This document shows positions 1 to 8,533 of a DNA stretch of 64,000 bases, piece by piece. The position numbers and the translations under genes are program-made. Origin of the DNA: Burkholderia latens (GTDB lineage Bacteria; Pseudomonadota; Gammaproteobacteria; Burkholderiales; Burkholderiaceae). The notes under the pieces were generated by a model. It was not told the origin of the DNA. It worked only from the letters and a program-made list of their open reading frames with translations, and searched no databases. Location of the stretch: positions 1,612,001 to 1,676,000 of the forward strand of contig NZ_CP013438.1 in assembly GCF_001718795.1 (NCBI RefSeq), read 5' to 3'. Every line of letters starts with the position of its first letter. The first letter of the stretch is position 1.

Positions 1-1634
1 TCGGTGGTTTCGATCGGCTTGCCGAATCGCAACGCCTTCGGCGTGAACGGTTCGTCGAGTGCCGGCGCATCGGCCATCACCGTCCAGCCTTTCGGCGGAT
101 CGGCGTTCACACGCAGCATGTTCAACGCCGAACTGATGCCCGTCACGACGAACATGAGCGGCGCGGTCACGAGCGTCGCCGCGACGCCCAGAACCGACTC
201 GTTTCCCTTGATCGCACCGATCAGATTGAACTTCGCCGGCGGCGACGGCGGATACCAGAAGCCGGATGTCGTTCGTTGCTTGCCGTGCCGCCAGTCGTCT
301 TCCCAATAGCGGTAGGATTTCCGTACGCCAACCGGGAAGCCGGACGCAAACACGCGCTGCGTCAGGATGCCCGCCGCACCGATATCGTCGAGTTCATGCT
401 TGCTGAACCCGCGCCAGCCGATGCCTTGAACCGTTACCGCAGAAATCACCTGATCGTGCGGACAGCAATACGCAGTGACGCGGCCATACGTCGACCCGTT
501 CAGGCCGTGCCGCATGCAATCTGCTTGCGCGGCGTAAGAGCGGTTGCTCGTCGGCGATACGCGTTCGTTGGCCATGTCTTCATCGACTTTGTCGGCGGGC
601 TGTTCGTGTTCCTTTCGCGCGCCGACGATCGACAGGAATTTTCCGAACGTCTTCGTGCGCGATGCGTAGGTTTGCCGTCCCCGCTGGCCCGATCGGTCTT
701 TCGTCGCGCGTTGCGACCATGTGTCCATGAACGTGTCGGATTTATACGGACCGTCCGCGTTGGCGAGGCTATAAGGCGCGTTTGCGAGCACGTAGGCGTC
801 CGCCACGCAATGGCCTTTGCGTCCCCACGGATCCTCGACATCGGGAAAGGCGTCGCCAAAGAACGCCGCCGTAAGGCCGACGATGTTGCCCTGGCTGTGG
901 CACACGACGGTAATTGGTACGTCGGCCTGCATGCTGCGAATCGACTCGATCAGTCTGGCGAGACGCAATGCGGCGAGCGCGCCATACGCGCGCGGCGGCG
1001 CACGATACAGCGGACGGTTGGTCGGGTTGATCCCTTGCACGGTCAGCCAGCCCATCGTCCGGTCATCCAGGCCGCCGTGCCAGAGATCAGGCAGGCTTGA
1101 ACAGCCATTCGTGAACGGACCGCCGCCCCAATAGTCCTTTTCGTTCAGGAAGATCTTGTTGCCGTATTCCTTCAGCTCCGCGGCGGTGGCGCGATATCCC
1201 CATCGGAAGTGGATGACGGGGGAGAACGATGGATCAGATTTGATGTAATTGTCTGCAAGCAAATCGGGGTTCAAGAACCCGTCCGGCGTCACGCTCTCCG
1301 TGTACTTCGCCGGCATCAGCTGTCCGGCATCGACGCCGCGATACATCATCTGATCGTCCAGCCGCCCGAGCCGCCGATTCAGCCCGCGGCACAGCCCTTC
1401 TTCCGACGCGTCGAACCACTCGCCTTCGGAATTCACGCCATGCACGAAGATCACGATGCCGGGCAACGGCAATTGCTTGATGCAGACGAGCGGCGTGTTC
1501 TTCGCGAACATCGTCACGCCTTCGCCGCGGCCGACGACGATCGGCGGCGGCGAAGGCCGCGAAACGGGCGCGTCGATATCGTTCGGGGCAGCGAGACTGA
1601 AAGAGAGATCGCGGACGCCTGTTGCTATCGGCAT
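1..1634 (-). CDS. Tle3-like type VI secretion phospholipase effector, 3' end outside window
   Basis: An open frame of at least 544 codons that runs off the left edge. Residues about 60-70 read IVIFVHGVNSEGEWFD, the oxyanion-type HGVNS stretch of the Tle3/DUF3274 alpha/beta-hydrolase family. Residues 245-249 read CHSQG, a nucleophile elbow with Ser247 in which the first glycine of GxSxG is cysteine, followed by NIVGLTAAFFGDAF. Tle3 proteins are lipases delivered by type VI secretion that attack phospholipids of rival cells from the periplasm. The ATG at 1634 has GGGAG five bases upstream and overlaps the end of the response regulator gene by 10 bases, so the two are probably translationally coupled. 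No VgrG or PAAR gene is visible here; they and an immunity gene may lie to the left. The family call is made from motifs only; the rest of the triad lies beyond what I can assign. Confidence 0.8.
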   Translation of the reverse strand, partial: MPIATGVRDLSFSLAAPNDIDAPVSRPSPPPIVVGRGEGVTMFAKNTPLVCIKQLPLPGIVIFVHGVNSEGEWFDASEEGLCRGLNRRLGRLDDQMMYRGVDAGQLMPAKYTESVTPDGFLNPDLLADNYIKSDPSFSPVIHFRWGYRATAAELKEYGNKIFLNEKDYWGGGPFTNGCSSLPDLWHGGLDDRTMGWLTVQGINPTNRPLYRAPPRAYGALAALRLARLIESIRSMQADVPITVVCHSQGNIVGLTAAFFGDAFPDVEDPWGRKGHCVADAYVLANAPYSLANADGPYKSDTFMDTWSQRATKDRSGQRGRQTYASRTKTFGKFLSIVGARKEHEQPADKVDEDMANERVSPTSNRSYAAQADCMRHGLNGSTYGRVTAYCCPHDQVISAVTVQGIGWRGFSKHELDDIGAAGILTQRVFASGFPVGVRKSYRYWEDDWRHGKQRTTSGFWYPPSPPAKFNLIGAIKGNESVLGVAATLVTAPLMFVVTGISSALNMLRVNADPPKGWTVMADAPALDEPFTPKALRFGKPIETT

Positions 1635-2338
1635 CGCTCCCGCCCCGCCACTTCAATTGCCGGGCCGATATCCACGCCGCGCGACACTGCCTTTGCGCCG
1701 CCGAACCCCAGCCCGGCCGCCCGCTGAACCAGCTCGATGTCGTTCGTGACGCCGAGCTTTCTCATCGCGCTGATCTTCTGGGCACTGACCGTCTGCTTGC
1801 CCTTGTTCAGCCGCTGCGCGATCGTCTTGATCGGTACGCCGTCGAGATAGAGGCGAATCACCTCGATCTCGCGCGTGGACAGCTTCGCTTGCGGCTGGTC
1901 GCGATCGGCAAGCTCATCGAGCGCACGCCGGACGAGCGGCGACAGATAGCGACCGCCGCTATAGCTCGAATGGATCGCGGTGACGATATGGCCGACCTCG
2001 TCGAACTTGCTAACGAGGCTCGCGCCGCCTTGCGCGAGGATCGAGCGCAGAATCACCGGCGCCTCGTTGCCGACCAGCGCGACAATCCCGACGCTCGGGC
2101 GCATCCGCCGCAGCCATTCGAACAGCGCGAGGCCGTCCATCTGCGTGTCGCCGCGGATCGCATAGTCGACCAGCGCGATGTCGCAGTCGACGCTGTCGAG
2201 CGCCGCGACAAGTTCACCCGGCGTCCGATAGACACCGACGAGATCGATCGCGCACGCATCGCCGGCGATGCGTTCCATGCCCGCGACCGCCAACGGCCAG
2301 TCGTACGCGAAGACTGTGCGAATACTGAATTTCCCCAT
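1625..2338 (-). CDS. LuxR/FixJ-type response regulator
   Basis: A 237-residue protein with an N-terminal receiver-like domain and a C-terminal LuxR helix-turn-helix. The receiver region has a candidate phospho-acceptor Asp in ALVDYAI but only one acidic residue (AYDW) where a pair is usual. The C-terminal domain reads LSTREIEVIRLYLDG followed by IAQRLNKGKQTVSAQKISAM, typical of the NarL/RcsB group. The ATG at 2338 is preferred to a GTG at 2368 because the domain starts at once after it. The stop overlaps the start of the Tle3-like gene, so this regulator is likely co-expressed with, and may control, that effector. No sensor kinase is adjacent in the window. Its signal is unknown. Confidence 0.8.
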   Translation of the reverse strand: MGKFSIRTVFAYDWPLAVAGMERIAGDACAIDLVGVYRTPGELVAALDSVDCDIALVDYAIRGDTQMDGLALFEWLRRMRPSVGIVALVGNEAPVILRSILAQGGASLVSKFDEVGHIVTAIHSSYSGGRYLSPLVRRALDELADRDQPQAKLSTREIEVIRLYLDGVPIKTIAQRLNKGKQTVSAQKISAMRKLGVTNDIELVQRAAGLGFGGAKAVSRGVDIGPAIEVAGRERCR

Positions 2339-2670
2339 GCGCAGTTCCAGAAGTTCGCCGGGCCGCACGGCGCGGGATGCGCGCGCAACCGGATCGGCAT
2401 TGAATCGATGATCGAGATATTTTTATCTCGACCCATATTCTAGAAAGCCGCGCGCGGTCGGACTATCGGACGACGTATAGATCGGCCTGCGGGAACGTAA
2501 TACGAGTTTGATATTTGCGCCGATTCGCTCGTTCGGCGGCAGCCGGCATCGGCCGGTCGGCCGACGTTGCGGGACGGCGCGGGACGGCGCGGTAAAATTG
2601 CGGCCTTTGCAAGCCATTCCGGGCGACCGGCACGGCGCAGCGCCGCTGGCAGCCACGCGCGCCGGCGCTT

Positions 2671-2715
2671 CGCCGGTTGTCCATTTGCCGGTTGTCCGCA
2701 CGCCGGCTGCCCGTA
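2671..2715. repeat. 15-base tandem repeat, three copies
   Basis: Three back-to-back 15-base units (2671-2685, 2686-2700, 2701-2715), each based on gccggttgtcc, end 14 bases before the ATG at 2730. The first two match closely and the third has drifted. The stretch 2339-2729 has no other gene; it also has short gggacggcgc duplications near 2570-2595. Confidence 0.7.
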
Positions 2716-2729
2716 CTTTCGCTTCCTCC

Positions 2730-3221
2730 ATGACCGAATCCGACCTGCACTCCGACGACACCACCATCCATGAAGACGGCCTCTGGCGCGACAACGGCTG
2801 GACCGCCCGCATCATCAAGAACGAAGACGACGACGGCTGGGCCGTCGAGATGATCAAGGACGGCGAGGCCGAGCCTGCGCTCGTCGGCCCGTGGACGATG
2901 GGCCGCGACAAGAAAAATCCGAAGCCGATGGACGCGAACGCGTTCCGCACGCTGGTAAAAACCGCGACCGAAGTGCTGATGCGCCATGAGCAGCAGCGCC
3001 GCGCGATGCTGCACAAGGAAGTGACGGTCCAGCGCGACGACGGTCAGGATGTATCGGTCACGCTCGACATCGTGCCGGACGAGTTCGAACCGTATGCGGA
3101 ACTGAAGGCGTTCGACGCGTACGGCGAGCTGCTGGCCGACGCGAAGGTGTCCGCCGGGTTCAAGCTCAACAAGGCGAGCGCCGCACGCTGGGTCGAATCG
3201 GGTTTCGAGCGGCCGGCCTGA
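2730..3221 (+). CDS. Conserved-looking hypothetical protein, 163 aa
   Basis: I do not recognise a named family. The protein is acidic, soluble, has no signal peptide or membrane segment, and starts MTESDLHSDDTTIHEDGLW. It contains GWTARIIKNEDDDGWAVEMI, GPWTMGRDKKNPKPMD and a C-terminal KASAARWVESGFERP. The frame is open further upstream, but that part is a low-complexity repeat, so the ATG at 2730 is chosen. Codon use matches the chromosome. It stands alone between the divergent response regulator and the convergent sigma54 activator, with only about 50 bases to the latter. Confidence 0.7.
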   Translation: MTESDLHSDDTTIHEDGLWRDNGWTARIIKNEDDDGWAVEMIKDGEAEPALVGPWTMGRDKKNPKPMDANAFRTLVKTATEVLMRHEQQRRAMLHKEVTVQRDDGQDVSVTLDIVPDEFEPYAELKAFDAYGELLADAKVSAGFKLNKASAARWVESGFERPA

Positions 3222-3271
3222 CGCCGCGCGGCGCTACGGCGCCCGCTCGCGCGCGGCATACGCGCGCGGCG

Positions 3272-4693
3272 TCAGCCGTGCAGCCCGTGCGCGATCATCA
3301 GGCGATACAACGTCGCGCGCGATATCCCGAGTTCCTCCGCGGCGTCGGCATACCGGTTCCGATGCCGCAACAGCGTTTCCTCGATCGCGCACCGCTCGGC
3401 TTGCCGGCGCGCTTGCGCGAGCGTCGGCGGCCGGTGCGACGTGTACTGATGCAGTTCGAGATCGGCGGCCGAGATCATCGGGCCGTTCGTCATCACGATC
3501 GCGAAGCGGATCCGGTTGATCAGCTCGCGCACGTTGCCGGGCCACGCATAGTTGTGGATTGCTTCGATCGCACACGGCATGAAGCCGCGAATCCGATGCG
3601 AAGCGTCGTCGCGGTAACGGCTCAGCATGTGATCGGCAAGCAGCATGATGTCGCGGCCGCGCGCGCGCAGCGGCGGCTCGTCGATACGCAGCACGCACAG
3701 GCGGTAGTACAGATCGGCGCGAAACCGCCCCGCCTGCATCGCGGCTTCGAGGTCGACGTGAGTCGCGGACACGATCCTCACGTCCACCGGAATCGACGCG
3801 TGCCCGCCGAGCCGCTCGATCTTCCCCTCCTGAAGGAACCGCAGCAGGCTCGCCTGGCTGTCGAACGGCATGTCGCCGATCTCGTCGAGAAACAACGTGC
3901 CGCCGTGCGCGGCCTCGATGCGGCCGATCTTGCGCTGGTGCGCGCCGGTAAACGCACCGCGCTCATGGCCGAACAGCTCGGCCTGCAGCAGCGTCGGCGG
4001 GATCGCCGCGCAATTGACCGCGACGAACGGCGCATCGGCACGCGACGAATGCCGATGGATCGCCGCTGCGGTGAGCTCCTTGCCAGTGCCTGATTCGCCG
4101 GCGATGAACACGGTTGCGTCGGTGTTCGCGACCTTGCGGATCGTCGAGAAGAGACGGCGCATCGCGTCGCACGCGCCGATCATCGCACCGCCGGGCGGTG
4201 GCGCGTCCGACGCCGGGTCGCACTCCGCCAGCTTCAGCATTCCATATGCATGGCCGACGAGATAACCGATCGTCGTGTAGGCCGCCGCGTTGCACACATA
4301 GTCGAAGCAGCACTGGCGGATCAGGCGGGCGATCGCGGTTTCGCCCAGCCGCTCGTCGCCGACGAGCGCGACCCAGCCGATGCGCGGGTCGCGCAGCAGC
4401 GCTTCGAACGACGCGACGTCGAGCACGTCGAAGTCGCTGAAATCGACGATACCTGCGTGCAGCCGGTTTGCCTTCACGAGATTGAGTGCGTCCGCAACGG
4501 ATTTAGCGCGCCATACGTCCCAGCCGCGCGCCGCGAGTGCATCGGTCAACCCCGCATCCGGATGCTGCGACAGATAGACGAGCGGCCGCGAAGGCGCGGG
4601 TCGGGGATGGCGGACGGCGACGAACGGCGGCGCGCATGTGCCGCGCTCGCGCAGCCGCGGGCCTGATAGTGCGGTCGGGCAGCAATAGTTCAC
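3272..4693 (-). CDS. VpsR-like sigma54-dependent transcription activator
   Basis: A 473-residue enhancer-binding protein. Residues about 37-160 form a divergent receiver-like domain of the VpsR kind (RPLVYLSQHPDAGLTDALAARGW). Residues 199-206 are the Walker A motif GESGTGKE and 246-251 the sigma54-contacting GAFTGA loop; LFLDEIGDM is Walker B and WPGNVREL is the conserved AAA+ C-terminal motif. The last 45 residues are a Fis helix-turn-helix (ADAAEELGISRATLYRLM). Homologues of this architecture control exopolysaccharide and biofilm genes, sometimes through cyclic di-GMP. The start is GTG with GAGG five bases upstream; no in-frame ATG lies near. It is the last gene of a same-strand series with five exported low-complexity proteins, which are its most likely targets (inference). 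Confidence 0.9.
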   Translation of the reverse strand: MNYCCPTALSGPRLRERGTCAPPFVAVRHPRPAPSRPLVYLSQHPDAGLTDALAARGWDVWRAKSVADALNLVKANRLHAGIVDFSDFDVLDVASFEALLRDPRIGWVALVGDERLGETAIARLIRQCCFDYVCNAAAYTTIGYLVGHAYGMLKLAECDPASDAPPPGGAMIGACDAMRRLFSTIRKVANTDATVFIAGESGTGKELTAAAIHRHSSRADAPFVAVNCAAIPPTLLQAELFGHERGAFTGAHQRKIGRIEAAHGGTLFLDEIGDMPFDSQASLLRFLQEGKIERLGGHASIPVDVRIVSATHVDLEAAMQAGRFRADLYYRLCVLRIDEPPLRARGRDIMLLADHMLSRYRDDASHRIRGFMPCAIEAIHNYAWPGNVRELINRIRFAIVMTNGPMISAADLELHQYTSHRPPTLAQARRQAERCAIEETLLRHRNRYADAAEELGISRATLYRLMIAHGLHG

Positions 4694-4805
4694 GATGGCC
4701 TCGCCCTCTAGGGTTGTCCGGCGGCGCTGCCGGCGCGGCTGGCGTGTCGCGGGCCTCGAAGCCCGCGCGCCACGCTGCCGGCGCGTCCGCGCAGAAAAAG
4801 TCCGG

Positions 4806-5390
4806 TTATCGGCAGAACACGACGCGCTGCGTATAGATCTGAGGCTCGACCACCGGTGGCGCTGCCTGGTTCAGATCGTTGCGGTAGCTGCGATAGGTCT
4901 TGCCGCCCACTGTCACTTCCGTCGCGCGCGCCGTCTCGATCGCGGCGAGCCCGCTGCGTTGCCAGTCGTCGACCCGTGCCGACGCGGTCATGCTCGATTC
5001 GCCGGCGATCTTCTGCGTGATCGTGCTGCTGTCGCTCCACGGCTGCGTTTGCATGTCCTCGGCGTGCTGCATCGCGCCGATCGTCTTGCCGGTGGAAGCC
5101 GGCCCGCTCTGCGCGACGAACGGCGCGCCGCGGCCGTACAGCGGCGACTGCCACGACGGCGCGTGCCCTTGCTCCGGCATCATGTAGATCATCTGCGGAT
5201 CGCTGACCATCATCATCGGCACGCAAGCCGTGTTGTCGGGCCGGCCGAGCGTCGTCAGCGCCTGCTGCACGCTCGCGGCATTCGCGAGCGTCTGCTCGCT
5301 CAGGATCACGAAGACCGCCGGATTCTGAAACAGCGACTGCGCGAAGGCTTGGGTGCCGTACAGCAGCAGCGCGACCAAAAAGATCCTCAT
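4806..5390 (-). CDS. Hypothetical exported protein, 194 aa
   Basis: A signal peptide is clear (MRIFLVALLLYGTQAFAQ, cleavage after AFA). The mature part has two cysteines (TACVP and the C-terminal VVFCR) and no known domain. Stretches such as MMMVSDPQMIYMMPEQ are methionine-rich, and the centre is Ser/Thr-rich (SSTITQKIAGESSMTASARV). The ATG at 5390 has a strong GAGGCCTCC ribosome binding site. It lies 152 bases downstream of the long Ala/Pro-repeat protein and upstream of the sigma54 activator, all on one strand, which suggests a joint locus. Function unknown. Confidence 0.75.
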   Translation of the reverse strand: MRIFLVALLLYGTQAFAQSLFQNPAVFVILSEQTLANAASVQQALTTLGRPDNTACVPMMMVSDPQMIYMMPEQGHAPSWQSPLYGRGAPFVAQSGPASTGKTIGAMQHAEDMQTQPWSDSSTITQKIAGESSMTASARVDDWQRSGLAAIETARATEVTVGGKTYRSYRNDLNQAAPPVVEPQIYTQRVVFCR

Positions 5391-5542
5391 GATGGAGGCC
5401 TCCTCGTACCCTCGTCAGGCAAAAAGAGGTGCTGACCTCGGGGAGGGACCAACACCCGTCAAACTTGCGACGCGCGCCGCGCCGCGGATCGCTGCGCCTC
5501 GCGCACGGCCGGACGCCAGCCGCGCGCAAGACGCCTCCCCGC

Positions 5543-7105
5543 CTACGACGACGTGCTCGTCGAAATGACGGCCGGAGCCGGCATCGCGGGTTCGGCGTGC
5601 TGGTCGCCCGTGGCGGGGGCGGCGACGGTCGGTGCGTCCGCGGCCGGCGCGGGTTGCGCTGCGCTGTCGGTTGCCGGAGCCGGTTCAGCGACCTTGGCCG
5701 CGACGGCCGGCATGGGTTCCGGTGCGTTGTCGGCAACCGCACGCGCAGGCTCCGCTGCCTTCTCGGCAACGACCGGCGCAGCAGGCTCCGGTGCCTTGTC
5801 GGCAACCGCTGCCGCGGGCTCCGATGCCTTCTCGGCGACGACCGGCGCAGCAGGCTCCGGTGCCTTGTCGGCAACCGCAGGCGCGGGTTCCGATGCCTTC
5901 TCGGCAACGACCGGCGCAGCAGGCTCTGGCGCCTTGTCGGCAGCCGCAGGCGCAGGCTCCGCTGCCTTCTCCGCGACGACCGGCGCAGCAGGCTCCGGCG
6001 CCTTGTCGGCAACCGCAGGCGCAGGCTCCGCTGCCTTGTCGGCAACGACCGGCGCAGGCTCCGGTGCCTTGTCGGCAACCGCCGGCGCAGCGACGATCGC
6101 GGCCGGTGCAACGGCCGGCGCGGCAACCGCCGCCGGCGCTGCCGCGGCAACCGGTGCGGCAACCGCCGCCGGCACTACCGCAGCGGCCTGCGACGCCTTC
6201 ACCGCCGCCGCTTGCGTAGCGGCCGGCACGGCACCGACCGCAGGAGCAGCGATCGGCGGCGCGGCCATCGGCACGGGCACTGGCATCGGCGCCGCCTGAA
6301 CCGCGGCCGTCGCGACCGGCCGCGCCTGCGCGGGTGCTGGCGCAGCGCCGTCGAGCGGCGGCAGGCCCATGCGACTGCGCACGATCGGATCGCGATACTT
6401 CACGTCGTCGGCGACGGTCGCTTCGGCGGACGGCGCAACATTCGAACGCGCAAGCGGCGCAGTCGTACCCGGGCACAGATGCCCGGTCGCTTCCACCGCG
6501 CGCCGGTTCGCATCGCTCTGGCACAGCAGCGCCAGCGCGACGTCGGTCAACCCCATCGCGCGGAATTCGCGCGCATCGAGACGGCGCACGCACGCCTGGT
6601 CGACCAGGGTCGTGCCGCCGGTCGCGCCGAACCCCGGAAACGACACGCCGACGCTCACCGAACCCATGCAGGTATCGGACAGCGTGGTCGTGAGGCCGGG
6701 CGCCTGGATTGCCGGGTTCGTCTTGATCGTCTGCGTGCCCGAATAGTTGACGTTTTCCGACGTCTGGGTGTTGTACGGGCTCGTGCCCGGAGCGCCCGCC
6801 GCGAGCGAGCTCGTGCTCTGCGGCGTGACGTTCGTACCGCCGCTCGCGGAGGACGGCATCGTCACGTTGACCTGCACGCTCGAATTGCCGCTGCCGCGTA
6901 CACCGCTCGTGCTGGCGCTGCTGGCATTGCCGCCGCGCGAGCTCGTGACGTTCGTGTTCATGCTGGAGCCGCCGCCCTGGCTGATCGCCGTCGACGACGT
7001 CGAGGACTGCGCGCTTGAAGTCGAGTCGGCGGTCTGCGCGTGGGCGCCGATCGTGGCCATCGCGAACATCGCCGCACATGCCACCCTGATCTTGTTGCTG
7101 TTCAT
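5543..7105 (-). CDS. Exported protein with Ser/Thr/Gly-rich head and long Ala/Pro/Glu repeat tail
   Basis: A 520-residue protein with a signal peptide (MNSNKIRVACAAMFAMATIGAHA). Residues about 25-140 are Ser/Thr/Gly/Asn-rich. A central globular-looking part has conserved-type cysteines (LSDTCMGSVSVGVSFPG, VDQACVRRLDAREFRAMG, ALALLCQSDANRRAVEATGHLCPG). The C-terminal half is repetitive: units of about 23 residues (VVAEKA-EPAPAVADKAPEPAAP) occur several times, predicted to be extended and flexible. The ATG at 7105 is chosen over 7144 because the signal peptide begins there and GGAGAG lies upstream. Such a tail could span the cell wall or stalk a surface domain (inference). No family recognised. 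Confidence 0.8.
   Translation of the reverse strand: MNSNKIRVACAAMFAMATIGAHAQTADSTSSAQSSTSSTAISQGGGSSMNTNVTSSRGGNASSASTSGVRGSGNSSVQVNVTMPSSASGGTNVTPQSTSSLAAGAPGTSPYNTQTSENVNYSGTQTIKTNPAIQAPGLTTTLSDTCMGSVSVGVSFPGFGATGGTTLVDQACVRRLDAREFRAMGLTDVALALLCQSDANRRAVEATGHLCPGTTAPLARSNVAPSAEATVADDVKYRDPIVRSRMGLPPLDGAAPAPAQARPVATAAVQAAPMPVPVPMAAPPIAAPAVGAVPAATQAAAVKASQAAAVVPAAVAAPVAAAAPAAVAAPAVAPAAIVAAPAVADKAPEPAPVVADKAAEPAPAVADKAPEPAAPVVAEKAAEPAPAAADKAPEPAAPVVAEKASEPAPAVADKAPEPAAPVVAEKASEPAAAVADKAPEPAAPVVAEKAAEPARAVADNAPEPMPAVAAKVAEPAPATDSAAQPAPAADAPTVAAPATGDQHAEPAMPAPAVISTSTSS
5690..6095. repeat. In-frame 69-base coding repeats (23-residue units)
   Basis: Inside the exported protein gene, about five imperfect copies of a 69-base unit encode alternating KA-EPA and VADKAPEPA blocks. 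The units stay in frame and differ mainly at third positions and at Ser/Ala choices, so this is a coding repeat prone to copy-number change rather than a CRISPR or intergenic repeat. The boundaries are approximate. Confidence 0.8.
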
Positions 7106-7149
7106 TTCACTCTCCGGACGAGGTTTGACCTCCCACCCAGGCAACCGTA

Positions 7150-7422
7150 CTAATTCCCCTGAATTCCTTCAGATTTGCCTGCTTCCCCGAACTGCTTCCA
7201 GCCGCTACCAAGCTGGGACCACGATTCACCCGACATCCCCGGCCATGGCCGGACATCCGATGCGCCGATCACACTGCCCGACGAAAGCACTGTTTGTTGC
7301 GACGGGTTGGTTGTAGGGTTTGACGTCTGCAAATTCGATTGCACGTCGTCGGCAACACGATCGGCGCCATGTGCCGTCAAAGACGCGAGCATCAGAGCGG
7401 CGGCAATCAATTTCTGCTTCAT
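7150..7422 (-). CDS. Small exported hypothetical protein, 90 aa
   Basis: Begins with a signal peptide (MKQKLIAAALMLASLTAHGAD). The mature part is about 70 residues, Ser/Asn/Gly/Gln-rich, with four Trp/Phe aromatic residues towards the end (RPWPGMSGESWSQLGSGWKQFGEAGKS). The ATG has GTAAGGAG seven bases before it. It sits 44 bases upstream of the long repeat protein on the same strand. No family recognised; the composition resembles its neighbours. Confidence 0.75.
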   Translation of the reverse strand: MKQKLIAAALMLASLTAHGADRVADDVQSNLQTSNPTTNPSQQTVLSSGSVIGASDVRPWPGMSGESWSQLGSGWKQFGEAGKSEGIQGN

Positions 7423-7498
7423 GCCAACTCCTTACGGAAATCACGGCGCTCGGAAAGAGACCAGCATCGCTGGGAAACTGGTCCCCCCGAACGCGCGC

Positions 7499-8089
7499 TC
7501 AAGGACTGCCTGCGGTTGCACCGGAACTTCCCTGGCTGCCGCCCGATGCGGAGGGCGAGCCGAACGGGCCGGTGCCCCACACAGTCGACGAGTTGTAGTG
7601 GTTCGAACCCGCAATCGCGCTCGACCCGCCGATGCCCGTCATGCCCGCGGCGCCCGCGTTCGCGATGCCGTTATCGTTCGCACCCGTTGCCGTGTAGTGG
7701 TTCGCGCCCAGTACGATCGTGGCGGTCACCCCTCCCGACAGCGCGTTCGCGTTCTCGCTCGTGTTGCCGGTTCCACCGAACGAGCCTGCGGCGCCGATAC
7801 CGCCGCCTGCCGCGAACGCGCCTCCGTTCGTGCCGAAGCCGCTGGCCGTCGAAGTCGAGTCGTGATACGCGGATGCCGTGCCGGCGGAACCGGCGGGCGT
7901 CACGGTACTTCCAGCGTTGGCGCCCGCTACCGAAGTCGAGTTGCTCGTATAGCTGCCGGTACCGACCAACACCGAACCGGAGACGCCTGCCGCAACGGAC
8001 TGCGTCTGGTTGAATGTCGACGGACCGGAAGCCAGTACGGCTGACGACAAGACGGTGAGCGCCGCCGCTACAAAAACGTTGGCTTTCAT
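7499..8089 (-). CDS. Exported Gly/Ala/Ser/Thr-rich protein, 196 aa
   Basis: Signal peptide MKANVFVAAALTVLSSAVLA, then a mature chain almost entirely of Gly, Ala, Ser, Thr and Asn (FGTNGGAFAAGGGIGAAGSFGG, GNTSENANALSGGVTATIVLGANHYTATG). There is no cysteine in the mature part. Repeated short blocks such as GSNHYNSS and GANHYTAT recur. The composition is of the kind seen in surface polymers, curli-like or other amyloid-forming subunits, but no curlin or Fap repeat is recognised. The ATG at 8089 follows AAAGGAATTGC; an open frame to 8170 is ignored because it precedes the signal peptide. Confidence 0.75.
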   Translation of the reverse strand: MKANVFVAAALTVLSSAVLASGPSTFNQTQSVAAGVSGSVLVGTGSYTSNSTSVAGANAGSTVTPAGSAGTASAYHDSTSTASGFGTNGGAFAAGGGIGAAGSFGGTGNTSENANALSGGVTATIVLGANHYTATGANDNGIANAGAAGMTGIGGSSAIAGSNHYNSSTVWGTGPFGSPSASGGSQGSSGATAGSP

Positions 8090-8200
8090 AGCAATTCCTT
8101 TCTGTGAGGAAGCTCGGTGGCCGGACCGCAGGGCCCGCCCTCGCGGGACGGAACCCTGCATCCGCGCCACCCGTCCATGACGAACGCTATGCGCCGCGGC

Positions 8201-8533
8201 TTAGTAGTGGTAGTTGTACATCGTCCAGCCGGTCGAGCCGGCATTCGCGCCGCTGGACCCGCCGGCTTGCGCGCCACCGAAGCCGAAGCCGCTGACAGTC
8301 GACGTCTGCGTATGGTTCGTGTACGACATCGAACCGCTGCTGCCGCCGCCGGCCGTCGCGCCTGCCGCGCCGAGTCCCGAACCCGAATCGGTCGCGGTGA
8401 AGTGACCGAACCCGACGACCCCGGCCATGGTCTGGCCGCCGCTCGACGAGTTGCTGGTCGAAACCGTGCCGCTCGCTGCGAACGCTGCACCCGAGACCGC
8501 CATCACTGCTGCTGCAATCAGAAGCTTCTTCAT
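8201..8533 (-). CDS. Exported Gly/Ser-rich small protein, 110 aa
   Basis: Signal peptide MKKLLIAAAVMAVSGAAFA, mature part about 90 residues with GGQTMAGVVGFGHFTATDSGSG, GAAGATAGGGSSGSMSYTN and an aromatic end WTMYNYHY. It is clearly related in composition to the 196-residue protein next to it (both have FGxxG and HxTxT blocks). It is the promoter-proximal member of the five-gene exported series. An ATG at 8545 is possible, but 8533 gives the better signal peptide and has GGAG upstream. No -24/-12 sigma54 promoter was found by eye upstream. Confidence 0.75.
   Translation of the reverse strand: MKKLLIAAAVMAVSGAAFAASGTVSTSNSSSGGQTMAGVVGFGHFTATDSGSGLGAAGATAGGGSSGSMSYTNHTQTSTVSGFGFGGAQAGGSSGANAGSTGWTMYNYHY

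Noticed and set aside
5690..6095. Regular repeats considered as a CRISPR array
   Set aside because: The repeats are in frame, lack unique spacers and encode KAPEPA-type blocks.
5429..7018. A 529-codon plus-strand open frame rich in Arg
   Set aside because: It is the complement of the Ala/Pro repeat gene. Arg-rich composition and absence of domains show it is a GC-driven shadow; the minus-strand frame has a signal peptide and ribosome binding site.
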